From Sophora flavescens (lineage: Eukaryota > Streptophyta > Magnoliopsida > Fabales > Fabaceae): 64,000 nucleotides of DNA. A model generated the notes under the pieces. It was not told the origin of the DNA. It did no database searches and was given only the letters and a program-made list of their open reading frames with translations. Shown here in pieces: positions 44,024-55,857 of this stretch. Made by a program: the position numbers and the translations under genes. Within the stretch, counting starts at the first letter, position 1, and each line of letters begins with the position of its first letter. The DNA is taken from assembly GCA_030762895.1 (NCBI GenBank), contig CM061068.1:151539311-151603310 (forward strand). The letters run 5' to 3'.

Positions 44024-46750
44024 AAAGTTAGGTTCGAAAGTCAGGCGAAACCCGGCCCGCGAATTCCATTGACAGTATAATAATACTGCTCAAAAGACCT
44101 AATTTTAATTCGTGAACGAAAGACTTAAGTTTAGTATTTTATTTCCTACAATTTTGTATTTTTAGAATTATTTCAGAAAAAAAAAATTATTTTTTTTTCC
44201 TGGCGAAACGCGTAATCGGGTAAACGACGGAAGGGATTTTGGATTTTCACAGAACCGATAGAGGGTTTATCTTAGGATTTTGAGATGATTCAAGGGGATG
44301 AATCATATTTTTAAGTCTAGAAGGTTTTTCAGGGTTAAATAGAAAATTTATGAATTTTACGCTTAAGCCCCTGAACTTTCTGTTAATTACCCTTTTGTCC
44401 CAAAATTAGTTTCTAAGTTTTTTTCAAGTGAATTGGGCTATAATTCTTGTTTTCGATCTCAAATGGTCGTGGCTTTGAAACCCAAAATTTTCTAGTTCAT
44501 GGATTGATTCCATAAAGCCTATTTGAAACTATACAAGTTTCCTATGTCAAGCTTAATGCTTAAATCTTTAAGTGGGCCCCACAAAAATGAAATCAAGCCC
44601 AAATTGAGCAAGCCCATGCGCAAGCCCATTAGGATTGATGGCTGCCCTCATAATTCTTAGATGAGCCAAGAATTTTCTAGAATGTTCTACATTCTTCTAC
44701 TTTGTTCTTCAAGCTTCTAAAATCTTCTTCAACAAATCTTCTTCAACAAGCTAGGTTTTTCCTAAAATATCTATGACACAAAAATCAGCCCAAAATAGTC
44801 AAGATAAGCTTGAATTAAATGTGCCAACAAGTCATCATGACAATTTATTGACAATTTGCAAACTAGTCCTTCAACTTTTGGAATCTTTGCAAATTGGTCC
44901 TTAGAACTTAATTGCATTTGAATCCTTTTAGCAAGACAACTCATCACTTCTAGATCCTTCCCAAGATGGCGCCACTATCTCTATAAATACCATACTCTCA
45001 CTTTTCACTTAGTTTATTTTGCCATTTGTTTCCAAAACCCTAAAGTTCATAAGTCTCTTAGTGTTAAGTTTGTAAAACAAGTTCTTGGATTTCCTTTGTC
45101 ATTGATCTTCAAGAGGTAAATTCAAATCTTCATTCTTAATCATACCTATGTTCTTTAGTAAGTTTCTTTATTCAAGGTTTATATTATAGTTGTTCATCAC
45201 TTTAAAGTTCTCTAACCCTATAACTTTGAAAAGTGATAATAAATTCTAGGAAACTCTAATGATGATGAGACTACTTTCTATCTTCGTGATATCATGCATA
45301 TTATCTAAATCTAAGAGCATGATGTAATCAAAAAATTTCTTTCCTAAAAACCTAGCCTTGGCCGAATCTATCAAAGTAGGTTTGGTAGAGTTTTTGTTCA
45401 TAGTTTTCATTAATGATCTTGTTAATCAAGCTATTAGTATGTATGCTTAATAAATCCAAGTTGGTTTATTAAATTAAGAACCCTAACCCTATGAACATGT
45501 TGAGGCCGAATCCTTGTATAAAATAGATAGGAAGTTTTGAGTTTCAACTTTAGTTGTTTAGTCACTAATCCATGATTTAGGTTAATCAAGGATCATTAAT
45601 CTATGACTTAATCATGATTAGGAATTTTAAGGATTTTGAACCCTAAAAGTCAGCCCTTGGCCGAAACCCTAACCCTAAAGGTTAGAGGATTTTGTTTCAA
45701 AATTTAGTCTTGTAATAAGTAATCTATGTTAGTTAAGACTATAGTAACTAGGATCCAAAAGATGGCATTAAGAAGATAATCCTAAACCTATTTTCTAAGT
45801 CTTGGCCGAACCTAGCCCTAAAGTGTCATGGATGGTTGTTAGTTGATTAATTATAGTTATGTTGTTTGGTTGAAGGTGGTTGTGTTAACTCGTGGAGGGA
45901 TAACGAGGATCGTCGTGTACGTATTTCCGGTGCTAGCTCAGGTGGGGAAAAGAATCAACCTATCGTCGGAATCGATAAGTAGTATATTATATGATAATTG
46001 TGTAGGGCGACCTAAACCCTACTAGTAGTCGAGTAATCGACAAGACCAAAATCCCATTGGAAACCTTTTCTGTAAAACCAATGGCGATTCGGGGATTGTA
46101 GGTTTATCGACATTAAGTTGATTTTAAGTATTTGAGGATGTTTGATTTTGTTATTGAATTTACTATGATACGCTGGTTGAGGTATTCCATCTGCATGTGA
46201 CGTATTATTTCGGTGTTTGAATATTTATGATATTGAGGATGTTTGTTGTCTATCACGGCCATGATGGCAATCACGGCCGGCCGTGACAGAGTCGACTTTG
46301 TTATTTATTTGGTTTGATTATTATGAGTTGGTTGTGATAAATTTCTTTTTATGATATTGAGATATTTGAATATTTCTGATGTTATGTTATGCATGATCCG
46401 CTTGGTTGTTAATATTGTGCTTAGCTGATTTTTAAGTAAGGATATGTGTTGTTCGGAAGATAATTGTTTGGGTGAGAGAATAGAATTGATTTAGAGGTGC
46501 CTAGCCTAATTAAGTGGTTTTATCTATGAGGAAAAAGGTGTTGAGATTTTGATGGAAGGTTGAGGCACTAGGTTGTTATTGATGTAATTTAGGGAGATTC
46601 ATTTATAGATGTATTGTTATTCACAGTCGTGTGAGTGGAACACACGAGGTCAGGATATCCTATTTTGGGATATCGAATATTGCGGGTGAGTGCCCTACGG
46701 ATGTGGATGCCGAGGTAGACTACCGTAATACTCTTTAGTTCTTGACGTGT

Positions 46751-46990
46751 TCTTGACGTGTTCGAATGTTCTTGGCACTGGACCGTTATGGAATGATATT
46801 CCTTGACGAGTTCGTATGTTCTTGGCATTGGACCGTTATGGAAGGATGTTCCTTGACGAGTTTGTATGTTCTTGGCACTGGACCGTTATGGAAGGATGTT
46901 CCTTGACGAGTTCGTATGTTCTTGGCACTGGACCGTTATGGAATGATATTCCTTGACGAGTTCGTATGTTATTGGCACTGGACCATTTTA
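46751..46990. repeat. 50-bp tandem repeat, about 4.8 units
   Basis: Units start at 46751, 46801, 46851, 46901 and 46951. The unit begins CCTTGACGAGTTCGTATGTT and ends TTGGCACTGGACCGTTATGG plus about seven bases. A decayed unit lies at about 47018-47048. It is within solo LTR D. Confidence 0.9.
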
Positions 46991-47690
46991 GACTAATAAG
47001 TGTTTAGTCTTTGATTCGTTCGAAAGTTAATGGTACTGTACCGTTATGGACCTCTTCGACTAATGTGACAGGAGTGAAGATGGCCACATCAGTATAAAGT
47101 TTTAGTTGCATGGGCTGAGGGTAGAGGATGATATAGTGAATTGAGGATGATTGTTGATTTTGAGTGATGCGTGTCTGTGACAATTACTGTATAATTTACT
47201 ATTACTCTTTTCCGCTTTTTGATGATAGAACTGTTTCTTATTCCCTATATCTTTCTCGTGTGTTGTATTTTATTTACGATGTGATCGTGCGAAGACCCAG
47301 ATGGAGGAACCAATTCTTTGGGGAGTTAGATGGAACTCCTTACGAACCAGAATCTTTGGAGGTCGAGTTGTGATTCAAGGCGATTAGAGTATAGACATTA
47401 TGGCTAGTGTGTCTAAAGAGTATTTATATTTCCGCTAAGTATGTCCCGTAGTCTTGTTTATACTGTGAGGGATCCTCACGAGGGTACCCTCAACAGTGTT
47501 TTGGTAATGTAATAAATAAACATGTGTGTAATTATATAGTACAACTTTGGTGTGTTTTATATTTGTAGAAGTTATATGATTATTAATTAAGTTTTAATTT
47601 TTATGTATTTTCAATAGTAAGCGCGCGATTAAGTAAATAAATATTAAGGTTTTAATGTAATAATACGATGGGGCACAACGGGGTGTCTCA

Positions 47691-47905
47691 CTGTTCCCCC
47701 TTATCACGCTGATCATTCTTCCTGTTACTCTGAGCATCTGAACTCTTGAAGCTTGCAACTTTGGATTTGTAGACGTTTTCAAAGATCCTACACCTGTTCA
47801 CCAAGACAGAAAAGACCCGAATCTCCCAATAGCTGATGGCTTGCTTGATTTCAGAGCGCATAGCATCTTCAAACTTCACACACTTGGAGCGATCATCATT
47901 CAGTT
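47691..47905 (-). pseudogene. Minus-strand Tekay-like gag, continuation
   Basis: On minus: VKFEDAMRSEIKQAISY, then NRCRIFENVYKSKVASFKSS and RKNDQRDKGE, matching the plus-strand gag at 18490-18670 in order. It joins 38636 once solo LTR D and one CTGTT are taken out. It is cut at 47905. Confidence 0.85.
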
Positions 47906-48249
47906 ACTGTCAAGGGTACATATATATATACACATGAACTATCAAGGATACCCCATCAGTAGGGCCCCACTGGTACAGCTGACATAAGGATACAAAAAGA
48001 TACATAAAAAGGTCTGACAGAAACAACATCCTCACCACACTCCACACAGAGCCCATCCCCTCTCAAAATACATAAAAATGACTCACCATACACAACCTAT
48101 ATACATCAGGCACTCTGGCTTCCACGATCACTAACGTGGATATATGCTACTACCCCAACTCTCTCCACGTCTACGTTTGTAGACTCGCCATGCACGTCGC
48201 TGCTGTGGTGGTGGTGCTGACGGTGTTGCCTCAAAAGACTAAGATAGAA
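47906..48249. other. Unassigned spacer
   Basis: It begins with a TATATATATA tract and CCCATCAGTAGGGCCCCACT. GC-richer at 48170-48230 (GTGGTGGTGGTGCTG). No gene or element end was recognised. Confidence 0.4.
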
Positions 48250-49329
48250 CACCGGAAACCTTCAGGTAAGATGCAGCCTTTGAATATCCCAGAGTGAAAG
48301 TGGGATAGTATCTCTATGGACTTTGTGATGCTATATGGGTTGTGGTGGATAGTTGACTAAATATGCCCACTTCATCCCTATGAGCATGGAATATCCACTG
48401 GAGAAGTTGACTAGGTTGTACATCAGGAAGATAGTTAGATTGCATGGTGTGCCCTCTAACATAATGTCAAATAGAGACCCTAGATTTACCTCTAGGTTTT
48501 GGAATAGTTTACATGAGGCTTTAGGGACCAAGCTTAGATTGAGTTCACCCTACCACCCACTGGATCGATGATCGATGCCGAAAGAACCATCCAATCCTTA
48601 GAGGATCTGTTGAAAGCTTGTGTGCTAGAACAGTCGGGTAGTTGGGATAAGTTCTTACCCCTTATAAAGTTCACCTACAACAATAGCTTTCATTCCAATA
48701 TTGGGATGACACCCTATGAAGCTTTATACGGGAGGAGATGTAGGACACCTTTATGTTGGAATGAACCTGATGAGAACGTTGTGCTAGGACTTAAAATAGT
48801 GTAAGGGACTACAGAAAAAGTGAGAATGATCCACAATAAGATGAGAGTGGCACAGAGTAGACAAAATAGTTATCATGAAAATAGAAGGAATGCTCTCGAA
48901 TTCCAAAAGGGTGATCATGTGTTCTTGCGAGTTACTCCAACAATTGGGTTGGTAGAGTAATGAAAGCACGAAAACTTACTCCCAGATTTATTGGACCCTA
49001 CCATATTCTGAAAAGAGTTGGTGAAGTTGCTTACCCAGTAGCTTACCACCTTTCTAGTCCAACCTTCACAATGTTTTCCATGTGTCCCAACTTCGGAAAT
49101 ACATTCATGATCCTAGTCATGTGATAATGCCCGATACAATTACATTAAAGGAAAACTTGACTTTTGAGGTACTAGCGCTTCGGGTTGATGATCGAAGATG
49201 AAGCAGCTGAGGGGAAAGGAAATTCTCTTGGTCAAAGTTGTTTGGAGTGGGGCTACTAAGGAAACTGCTACTTTGGAGTTGGAGGGTAAGATGAAGGAGT
49301 CGTATCCACATCTGTTTGCTCAAGGTTAG
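48250..49329 (+). pseudogene. Tekay-like integrase with chromodomain tail, broken
   Basis: WDSISMDFVM (first catalytic Asp), TKYAHFIPMSMEYPLEKLTR, then LHGVPSNIMSNRDPRFTSRF: the second catalytic Asp of the usual SDRDPRF is Asn. The Glu region is shifted by an indel at about 48565, followed by ERTIQSLEDLLKACVLEQSG, then TPYEALYGRRCRTPLCW. Later parts in other frames resemble the chromodomain end: KESYPHLFAQG ends with TAG at 49327. Stops at about 48283, 48357 and 48802. Confidence 0.88.
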
Positions 49330-49369
49330 TAGAAATTTCGAGGACGAAATTTTTATAAGGGGATGAAAT
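49330..49369 (+). other. Polypurine tract region of the Tekay-like element
   Basis: GAAATTTCGAGGACGAAATT then AAGGGGATGAAAT, directly before LTR3. This is the conserved 3' end of Tekay-type internal regions. Confidence 0.8.
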
Positions 49370-49640
49370 TGTAACACCCTGATTTTCGCATGAGGGTATA
49401 TGTTACTTTAGATTCCTAGCTGTTTTTATTATTTTTATTATTATTAATAAGAGTATTGTTATTATTACTAATGACGTTAGTATTGATTGGCTTTGCTAGG
49501 GGTGCCAACATAGTTGGGATGTCTAGTAGAGCAGTGATGCCTGTGCATGCTTTCTTTGTTTGCAAAAAAAAAACGTTAGTATTATTATTAATATAATTGA
49601 TAATTGATGATGTAATTTTGATTAGTGTTGCAGTATTTGT

Positions 49641-49678
<38 letters not shown>

Positions 49679-52341
49679 TATTACATATGATAATATGTAT
49701 ATTATTAATATATGATATATGATTATTGGTATTAATATAAGATTGTGTCTATTAATGTGCGATCTTATATGAATATATGATTTTTTATGTGATTTTATAT
49801 ATTAATATATAATATGTGATTTTATTAATAATAAGTGATTAAGAATGATAGTACGAGATATTGTGTGATTTTTTATTTAAAACGAGATAGTGTAACTTTT
49901 AGATTTTTAGTCCCTTAATCAATCAGATTTGAGTCCTTACCAATACAGGAGAATCCTCTTTTTGGTTATCTCTTAATATCTTATCATAATTTCCAGAGGA
50001 TCTTATCTAAAAATAACTACCAAATCTGTCTCTAAACGTTTATCGCACTTTTGACCATGTTAAAGTCCGATTTAGGATTTGATCAAGAAATATTAAATTG
50101 TAGGCATTTCTCTAAGCTTTCTAACGACACTAATAACGCTTTAATGGACACTTGTATCTCAAGATATGTGCAAAATACCGATCTATATGTAGTTTGGGCT
50201 GAAATATGAGTCTGTTATGCCCCAACTTGTTTTTATACCATAAGACTCAACCTAAACCCTATTTCCCATGACTCAAGACTAAGAAAAGCTGCCTCTCTTC
50301 ATCTCTTAGGTTTTCACTTAGTTTCTCTTAAGAATTTTTGAAGGAAATTGCTCTCGTTCATTGTTCTTCGTCATTTTTTGTCAGAAGGACATCGTTGCCA
50401 ATACGTGCTTCTTTTAGTTTCGATTTTTTCTTTTTGTTTCTGAATTTTGGGATGCAGACATGGTAAATTCATGTGTGCCATGTTCTCCTTATTTCCCCCT
50501 TGAGTTTCTTGATTTAGAAGCTTAATCCATGTGTTTTTGTTGTCGTTCTTGAGGAAGTGATCAAGCATTTGTGAGACGAGACTCAAACGAACATTTTCTC
50601 ATCCTCTCGTTTCTGTTCTTTGTAGTTTAATCTCAAGGTAATCCATACCTCTTGTTCCCTTTTCGATTCTCTCACGGGTTTTGGAGTTGTGGTCCTTTTT
50701 TGTGAACATTTTGTATTTGTAATGGTAGAAACCGACGAAGGAGGCTTTGATTCGACACTCTCATCCCTTCGAGGCTTGCGAATTTGATTGAGCTATGGGG
50801 AGAAAGGATTAGTATGAACATGTAGGCTTTGGGGTAGCGTAAGATGAGGGTTAACCCATGACCCTATTACATGCTATATGCCTTGAAATGTATGCTTGCT
50901 AATGTGATTGATAATAACGTGATTAATTGTTACTGTTATATGAATGATTGATGATAATATGTTACAACATGATTGAATGTTGTTTGTTAATGATGATGAT
51001 GATATGCATGGTTATGTGTATTGATGCATTGATGCTATGAACTGCCATTTTGTCGTATGCACATGTTAATTAAAGACGTAGGGATGTTAGTAATAAAACA
51101 ATGATTAAGGATTAATTCCCATGTTCATAAGACATGAAGACTAGTAAAAGGGGCAAGATAAATTCTCAATGATATAGTTTAAAGATAATAGGATTGATTT
51201 ATGAGTGCTCTACGGAGTTTGACGAGGACAACATGCTTAGGTGCTCAATGTCAGCACGCCATGCTAGGAGTTAGCACGACCGTGTTCCCTAGCCAAAATG
51301 TGATTTTAAGTGGAAATTGAGTGGCTTCACTCAGATTTTCCCCATGATGAAGCTAGATAATAATTAAAGTAAAAACAAGAGAGATTGTCCAATATTACCA
51401 TAAGCCTTAACAAAGATAATTAAGCATAAAGATGCTAAAATGGTTAAGACGGTAACGATAAGTTACCACACGTTGTTAAACATTGATGCTTATTGGTCAA
51501 AGTTGCCTTGATGCTTATTGGTCAAGGTGTTGTTTTTGATAAACCTTGACGCTTATTGGTCAAGGTGTTGATGGTGTTAAACTTTGATGCTTATGGTCAA
51601 AATGGAGGTGGTGGTTATGATTGCTTGTTGTTAATGTACATGTATTCATGCATTGGAGTTGTTAGTGGGGGAAGTTACGATATAGGGGAGTTCGTCTGAG
51701 AGTAAGGCGAACTGGTCGTCCACGGTGATTCATCTAGGTGGATCTTGCACATCCGTGGTGTTGCATCCTAGAGTATGGTGCATCGGCTATCCAAGGGGTT
51801 CACCAATGGTTTGGTGGACTGCCACCGTTGGTGCTTATCGGCCAATGTGGATATGTAACTCCGAAGACATCTTTCTGAGATGGTTATGGATCCACATGCA
51901 TAACGGAGTAGTGGAGTAGCACTGCATCGCATATCATAAGTTATTTGATATGACGCGATGTAATTAATATGTTAAATGTCGTGTTTATGTGATATGCTAT
52001 ATAGATGTTGTATGATCATCTTGCTAACTATCCGTATGCCATTATGTTTGTACAATGGTTTCTTACTCCCCATCTTTTGTTGTTTATTTGCATGTACCTT
52101 GTTTTATGCAGAGGATAGTGAGCATCTTGTTGAGGAATGACTCCGAGGAGCTCGCTCGCTCATAGTTTATGACTTTACCTTTACGTAGTTGTTTTCCGAT
52201 GTAGTTCCGGATTTGGTTACCAGCTCTGATATGTGACATCGGGGGTTTTGGGGTTATGTTGATGTTTTATTTTTCCGCAGATGTTTTGTTTTTATTCATG
52301 TTCACTACCTTTTTTTAACGTTTATTAATGATATATGCATG

Positions 52342-52410
<69 letters not shown>

Positions 52411-52425
52411 GTAGAGGGTGTCACA
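49370..52425 (+). mobile_element. 3' LTR of the Tekay-like element (LTR3)
   Basis: Starts TGTAACACCCTGATTTTCG, ends GGGGTAGAGGGTGTCACA; 3056 bp. Its second half aligns with LTR1 and LTR2 (GGGAGAAAGGATTAGTATGA, then GTTAGTGGGGGAAGTT), but the first 1.4 kb differs, so it is another subfamily. It has (TA)n tracts at about 49643-49674 and 52343-52405, and a stem-loop array at 51482-51602. Confidence 0.85.
51482..51602 (+). repeat. Stem-loop array in LTR3
   Basis: CCTTGA/TCAAGG (51506-51527), ACCTTGA/TCAAGGT (51543-51566) and CTTTGA/TCAAA (51582-51601), loop about TGCTTATTGG. The arms change in pairs. Confidence 0.8.
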
Positions 52426-52531
52426 GATGGAAAAGTAGCCTCGTTTGGTAATTGTTTTTAAAATTAGCGTATAACGCTTTTCACTAGCGTATAACGTTTT
52501 TTCCCAAACGCTACATGAAGTAGCGTTTGAG

Positions 52532-53078
52532 TAGGGGTGGCAAAACGGGTTGGACTTGATGGGCCAACCCGTTTAACACGTTTAAACCTTTTTTTTTTGG
52601 GTGGCAAAACTTTCATTTTCTTACATTCTTTTTTATTTTTTTATATTAATTTAAATATTTTGTTTTGGCCTACATGAACATTATCATACATTATTTTTTT
52701 CTCTATATTATTATTATGTTTATGATGTTTAAAATTTGTAACAATACTCAAATATTATTAATATAATTCAAATAAATAATTAATAGTAAACATTTTTTTT
52801 CAATATTATAATAATAAAATCGTATATAAAAGAAATTAATCACACAAACGGGCCGACATTTGATTTTCAAGTGGGAACATGATTAATTTAAACATGTTTT
52901 AGGGGCTTAAATACTTAATTTTTAAACTTTTTTATTATTGGCGGGCCAACCCACCGTTAAACGAGGCGGGGATGATTTTTAACCCACTTTTAATATTAAA
53001 CCTGCCCCGCCCTGTTTTAGGTGAGTTGGCGACGGGGAGGGGTGGGACGGGGCGAGTTGACCCATTTTGCCATTCCTA
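52532..53078. mobile_element. Non-autonomous hAT-like element
   Basis: Inverted ends TAGGGGTGGCAAAA and TTTTGCCATTCCTA. Flanks CGTTTGAG and TATTTGAG (6/8). The interior is AT-rich with GGGCCAACCCG-type subterminal repeats. It sits within another AT-rich sequence with repeated AGCGTATAAC (52466, 52485, 53091). Confidence 0.75.
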
Positions 53079-53737
53079 TATTTGAGCTTATAGCGTATAA
53101 CTCATCTTTTTTTCTTCCATTTTTATTCCTACTATCTTAATTAAATTCTTCACTTATCATTAGTTAATAAAATAAAACACTAATCGTTTAACATGTATAT
53201 AAATAAGAATTAATTTCACTATTTAAATTTATATTTAGGATAAAAATAAAATTATTTATCTATAAAAATTAAAATTTATATAAAAATTATATCAGCATAT
53301 AGTTTTATTTTTATTATTCCATTTTATTTATTAAAAATAATTAAAATAAATTAATATTAAAATAAAAAATTAATATTTTATTTTTTCACATGATAAATAT
53401 TTTAAAATAAATTAAGGTGTTAAAAATGATAATTATTTTAAAATAAATAGAATATATATAATTTATATAAAAAATGTAAATATATTCTTTTATGTTATGA
53501 TACATTTGTCGATTACTCCAACTGGTGGAATAAAAATAAATCAATTATGGATGAAATGTAAGGATGTGAGGTCATTGGTGGGATCCATTTAGGAACTTTT
53601 TTGAAGTTGCTGGGTTGGAAAGATGAGATGTTTAAGTTGAAAAAGTAAAAATGAAAAATGTGTCAAGGTGGGACCCATTCAAGAACCCAAAAAAGTAAAA
53701 ATATGGGGTGTTGGGATGGAGATGGCCTTAGCAGCTA
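53079..53737. other. AT-rich intergenic DNA
   Basis: Mainly A/T runs (53160-53500), then GTGGGACCCATT phrases (near 53570 and 53670) in a short imperfect direct repeat. No gene. Confidence 0.5.
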
Positions 53738-54458
53738 GGGGTGAGCGTGGGACGGGTTGGGATATGTTATGTTTGTCCCTTACTAAACCCTAAACATTAA
53801 TAGGGTCAAATCTTTGAACTCGAACCCGTTCCCGACTCTGAAGGAACCCGGTCATATGCGGGTTGGTTTAAGACCAGATCTAAATGGGACGGGACCGGGT
53901 TGACCCGAATTTAAATAGATTTGTAAACAAAATTTCTATGAATGGAAAAATGTTAATTTTTTTTATAAGGCAAAATAATAGCAAAAGATGCTACCTAAAA
54001 AGCATCAATTGATCCAAAATTAGATATTACAAAATATCAAGTAAATCATTTTGCTAGATGCTTCCTTGATGTTCATGTTATCAAAGTCACATCGTTAAAA
54101 ACAAAATACTCTCATCAAACAATATTCTTTCAATGTCATAGAAACCATAAAATGCTTCCTAAAAACCACAAATTGAGCCAGCGTGAGATGTGAGAATAAA
54201 AATTTAGTAATTAACTTCATTTTTTTTCTTAGTGACCGTGCATGAAAGAGATTTTATGGAGAGATAAAAGTAAAATTTTATTATATGAGACGGGTTGGAT
54301 AACGCGAAGGTCAATCTAAACCTGTCCCTAATCCGACGCAGGCCACAAAGACATCATGTCATAAAATGCGACCTGGATTCGTTCCTTCTCTTCTGCGGGA
54401 CCCAAACACCACATGTTGGGACGGGTTAAAGGGTGGTCGGGTTTTGCAGACCCCTGTT
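53738..54458. mobile_element. Non-autonomous hAT-like element in the NDUFAF3-like promoter
   Basis: Starts GGGGTGAGCG and ends GCAGACCCCTGTT. 8-bp flanks AGCAGCTA (53730-53737) and ACCAGCTA (54459-54466) differ at one base. Subterminal GGGACGGGTTGG on the left, and TTGGGACGGGTTAAAGG on the right. It ends 71 bp before the ATG at 54530. Confidence 0.7.
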
Positions 54459-54529
54459 ACCAGCTAGTGGTCTCGTCTGTTGGCAACTGAGAGTCAGAAG
54501 AGGAGCAGGACAATCACTGACTGACAAAC

Positions 54530-55398
54530 ATGGCGGTGAGGCAAAGAGCAGTAACTACGCTTCCAAACCTAATTCGGAGTATCCGGAAAGAACCCCTCAA
54601 ACCCCAAACCCATCCCTTGCCCTCTCTCCGACGCGCTTTCTCTTTGTACGATCAGATCAACCTCATCGACCAAGTCCCTGAAGACCAGCTCCGATTTCAA
54701 GGGTCCCTTCTTTTCTTCCACTTCAATTTGGATTTTTCTTTTCATTCTCGAAAATGGAAGCGGTGTTTCAATTATGTTTTTTTTTGGGTTTTAAACTATG
54801 GTTCAAGGGTGAGATTTCGAAAAGGGTTTTCTAGAATATTCTTAGATAACATCTATGTTATAGCAAATATTTGATGCAGGGACTTAACATGTGGTGCAAT
54901 GTATTTGATCCTTTCTGGTTTTTTGAATTTTCCTTTTCATTCTGGAAAATGGAAGTCTTTTAAATTTTTTCCTTTTGTTTAATTATGAATCTCAAGGAAG
55001 AGTTGAATGTGTAATGGGTTTTATAGATTGGTGTTACGCTCTTAGCTTTAAGAAGGGCAGCATGGCATTGTTTAATCCATGTAACTGACTCCACCTAGTG
55101 GGAAAAAGCTTTGATTGTTGTTATTGTTGTTGTTGCTGCTGCTGCTGTTAGACTCTTAGCTAACATCATATTTTGGCTAATAATTGCTGCAGGGACTTAA
55201 CATGGTTTTAATTTCCTTCTTCTTATTTGTTTATTTATTTGGATAAAGTATTAATTTTTATTTTTGTTGTCAATTTTTTAGGTATAATGATACAGGGTTT
55301 ACTGTAAATGGGGTTGAATATGAAGGAAGCTTGCTTTGTGTTGGAAATTTGCTCATGTCTTGGAAACCCAAGAAGTTTTCGGAGATAACTGCTAATAG
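54530..55398 (+). CDS. NDUFAF3-like complex I assembly factor (Mth938/DUF498 family), first two exons only
   Basis: Exon 1 (54530-54702) codes MAVRQRAVTTLPNLIRSIRK, a basic mitochondrial-type presequence, then LRRAFSLYDQINLIDQVPED and QLRFQ. Exon 2 (55282-55398) codes YNDTGFTVNGVEYEGSLLCV, then GNLLMSWKPKKFSEITAN. They join in phase through GG|G. Donors are GTCCCT and GTTTGT, acceptor TTTTTTAG. In the family this mitochondrial protein helps assemble respiratory complex I, and the protein is about 170 residues; here the C-terminal half (with the ILGCG loop) was not found up to 64000. Intron 2 starts with a foldback MITE. The gene is therefore truncated, or has an intron that runs out of the window. 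Confidence 0.85.
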
Positions 55399-55468
55399 GT
55401 TTGTTCTATTTTCCTTGTTTCTCTACCTATCCTTTATTAGTCTTGGTTTTCTTTCAAGAGAAAAGTTA

Positions 55469-55857
55469 TTTGAACATCAAAATGGGACAACAAAATTCGA
55501 CAACAATTGTCATGGTTAATGCGGTTCAAAAACGTGGTTAATGAAGTGTTGAGTTTGATTGATGGATATGTGTCACAACTCATTAACCATCTACTTAACG
55601 TCATTAACCACGATTTTGAATGTCATTAACCATTATTTTCAGGTGTTCAAATATACTTGTAGTAGATTATATTTGAACACCTAAGAATCATGGTTAATGA
55701 CGTTCAAAACCGTGGTTAATGAAGTTCAGTTGATGGTTAATGAGTTCACACCTTGATATATCCATTAACCAAACTCAACACTTCATTAACCACGGTTTTG
55801 AACTGCATTAACCATGAAAATCATTGTCAAATTTGTTGTCCCATTTTGATTTTCAAA
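55469..55857. mobile_element. Full-length foldback MITE (hairpin) in the NDUFAF3-like intron
   Basis: The whole 389 bp is one inverted repeat. Outer arms: TTTGAACATCAAAATGGGAC against GTCCCATTTTGATTTTCAAA. Centre: AGGTGTTCAAATATA (55641-55655), loop 12 nt, TATATTTGAACACCT (55668-55682). CATTAACCA/TGGTTAATG recurs at least ten times within the arms. TTA flanks both ends (55466-55468 and 55858-55860), fitting a Tourist/PIF-Harbinger-type duplication. Confidence 0.85.

Larger units (their letters stand above)
38637..47690 (+). mobile_element. Solo LTR D (about 3.8 kb), split by element C
   Basis: It starts TGTAACACCCTGTATTTC and ends GGGGTGTCTCA, with TSD CTGTT at 38632-38636 and 47691-47695. 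Removing element C plus its AAAGT duplication leaves about 3807 bp with no primer site, no coding part and no second LTR copy: a solo LTR left by recombination. It has a TATA box (CTCTATAAATACC, near 44980), a 16-bp palindrome TCACGGCCGGCCGTGA (about 46274-46289) and a 50-bp tandem array at 46751-46990. It interrupts the minus-strand gag of the older Tekay-like element. Confidence 0.9.

Noticed and set aside
54703..54874. Extension of the NDUFAF3-like exon 1 frame.
   Set aside because: Intron read-through: the exon 2 sequence joins in phase at 54702 with GT..AG.
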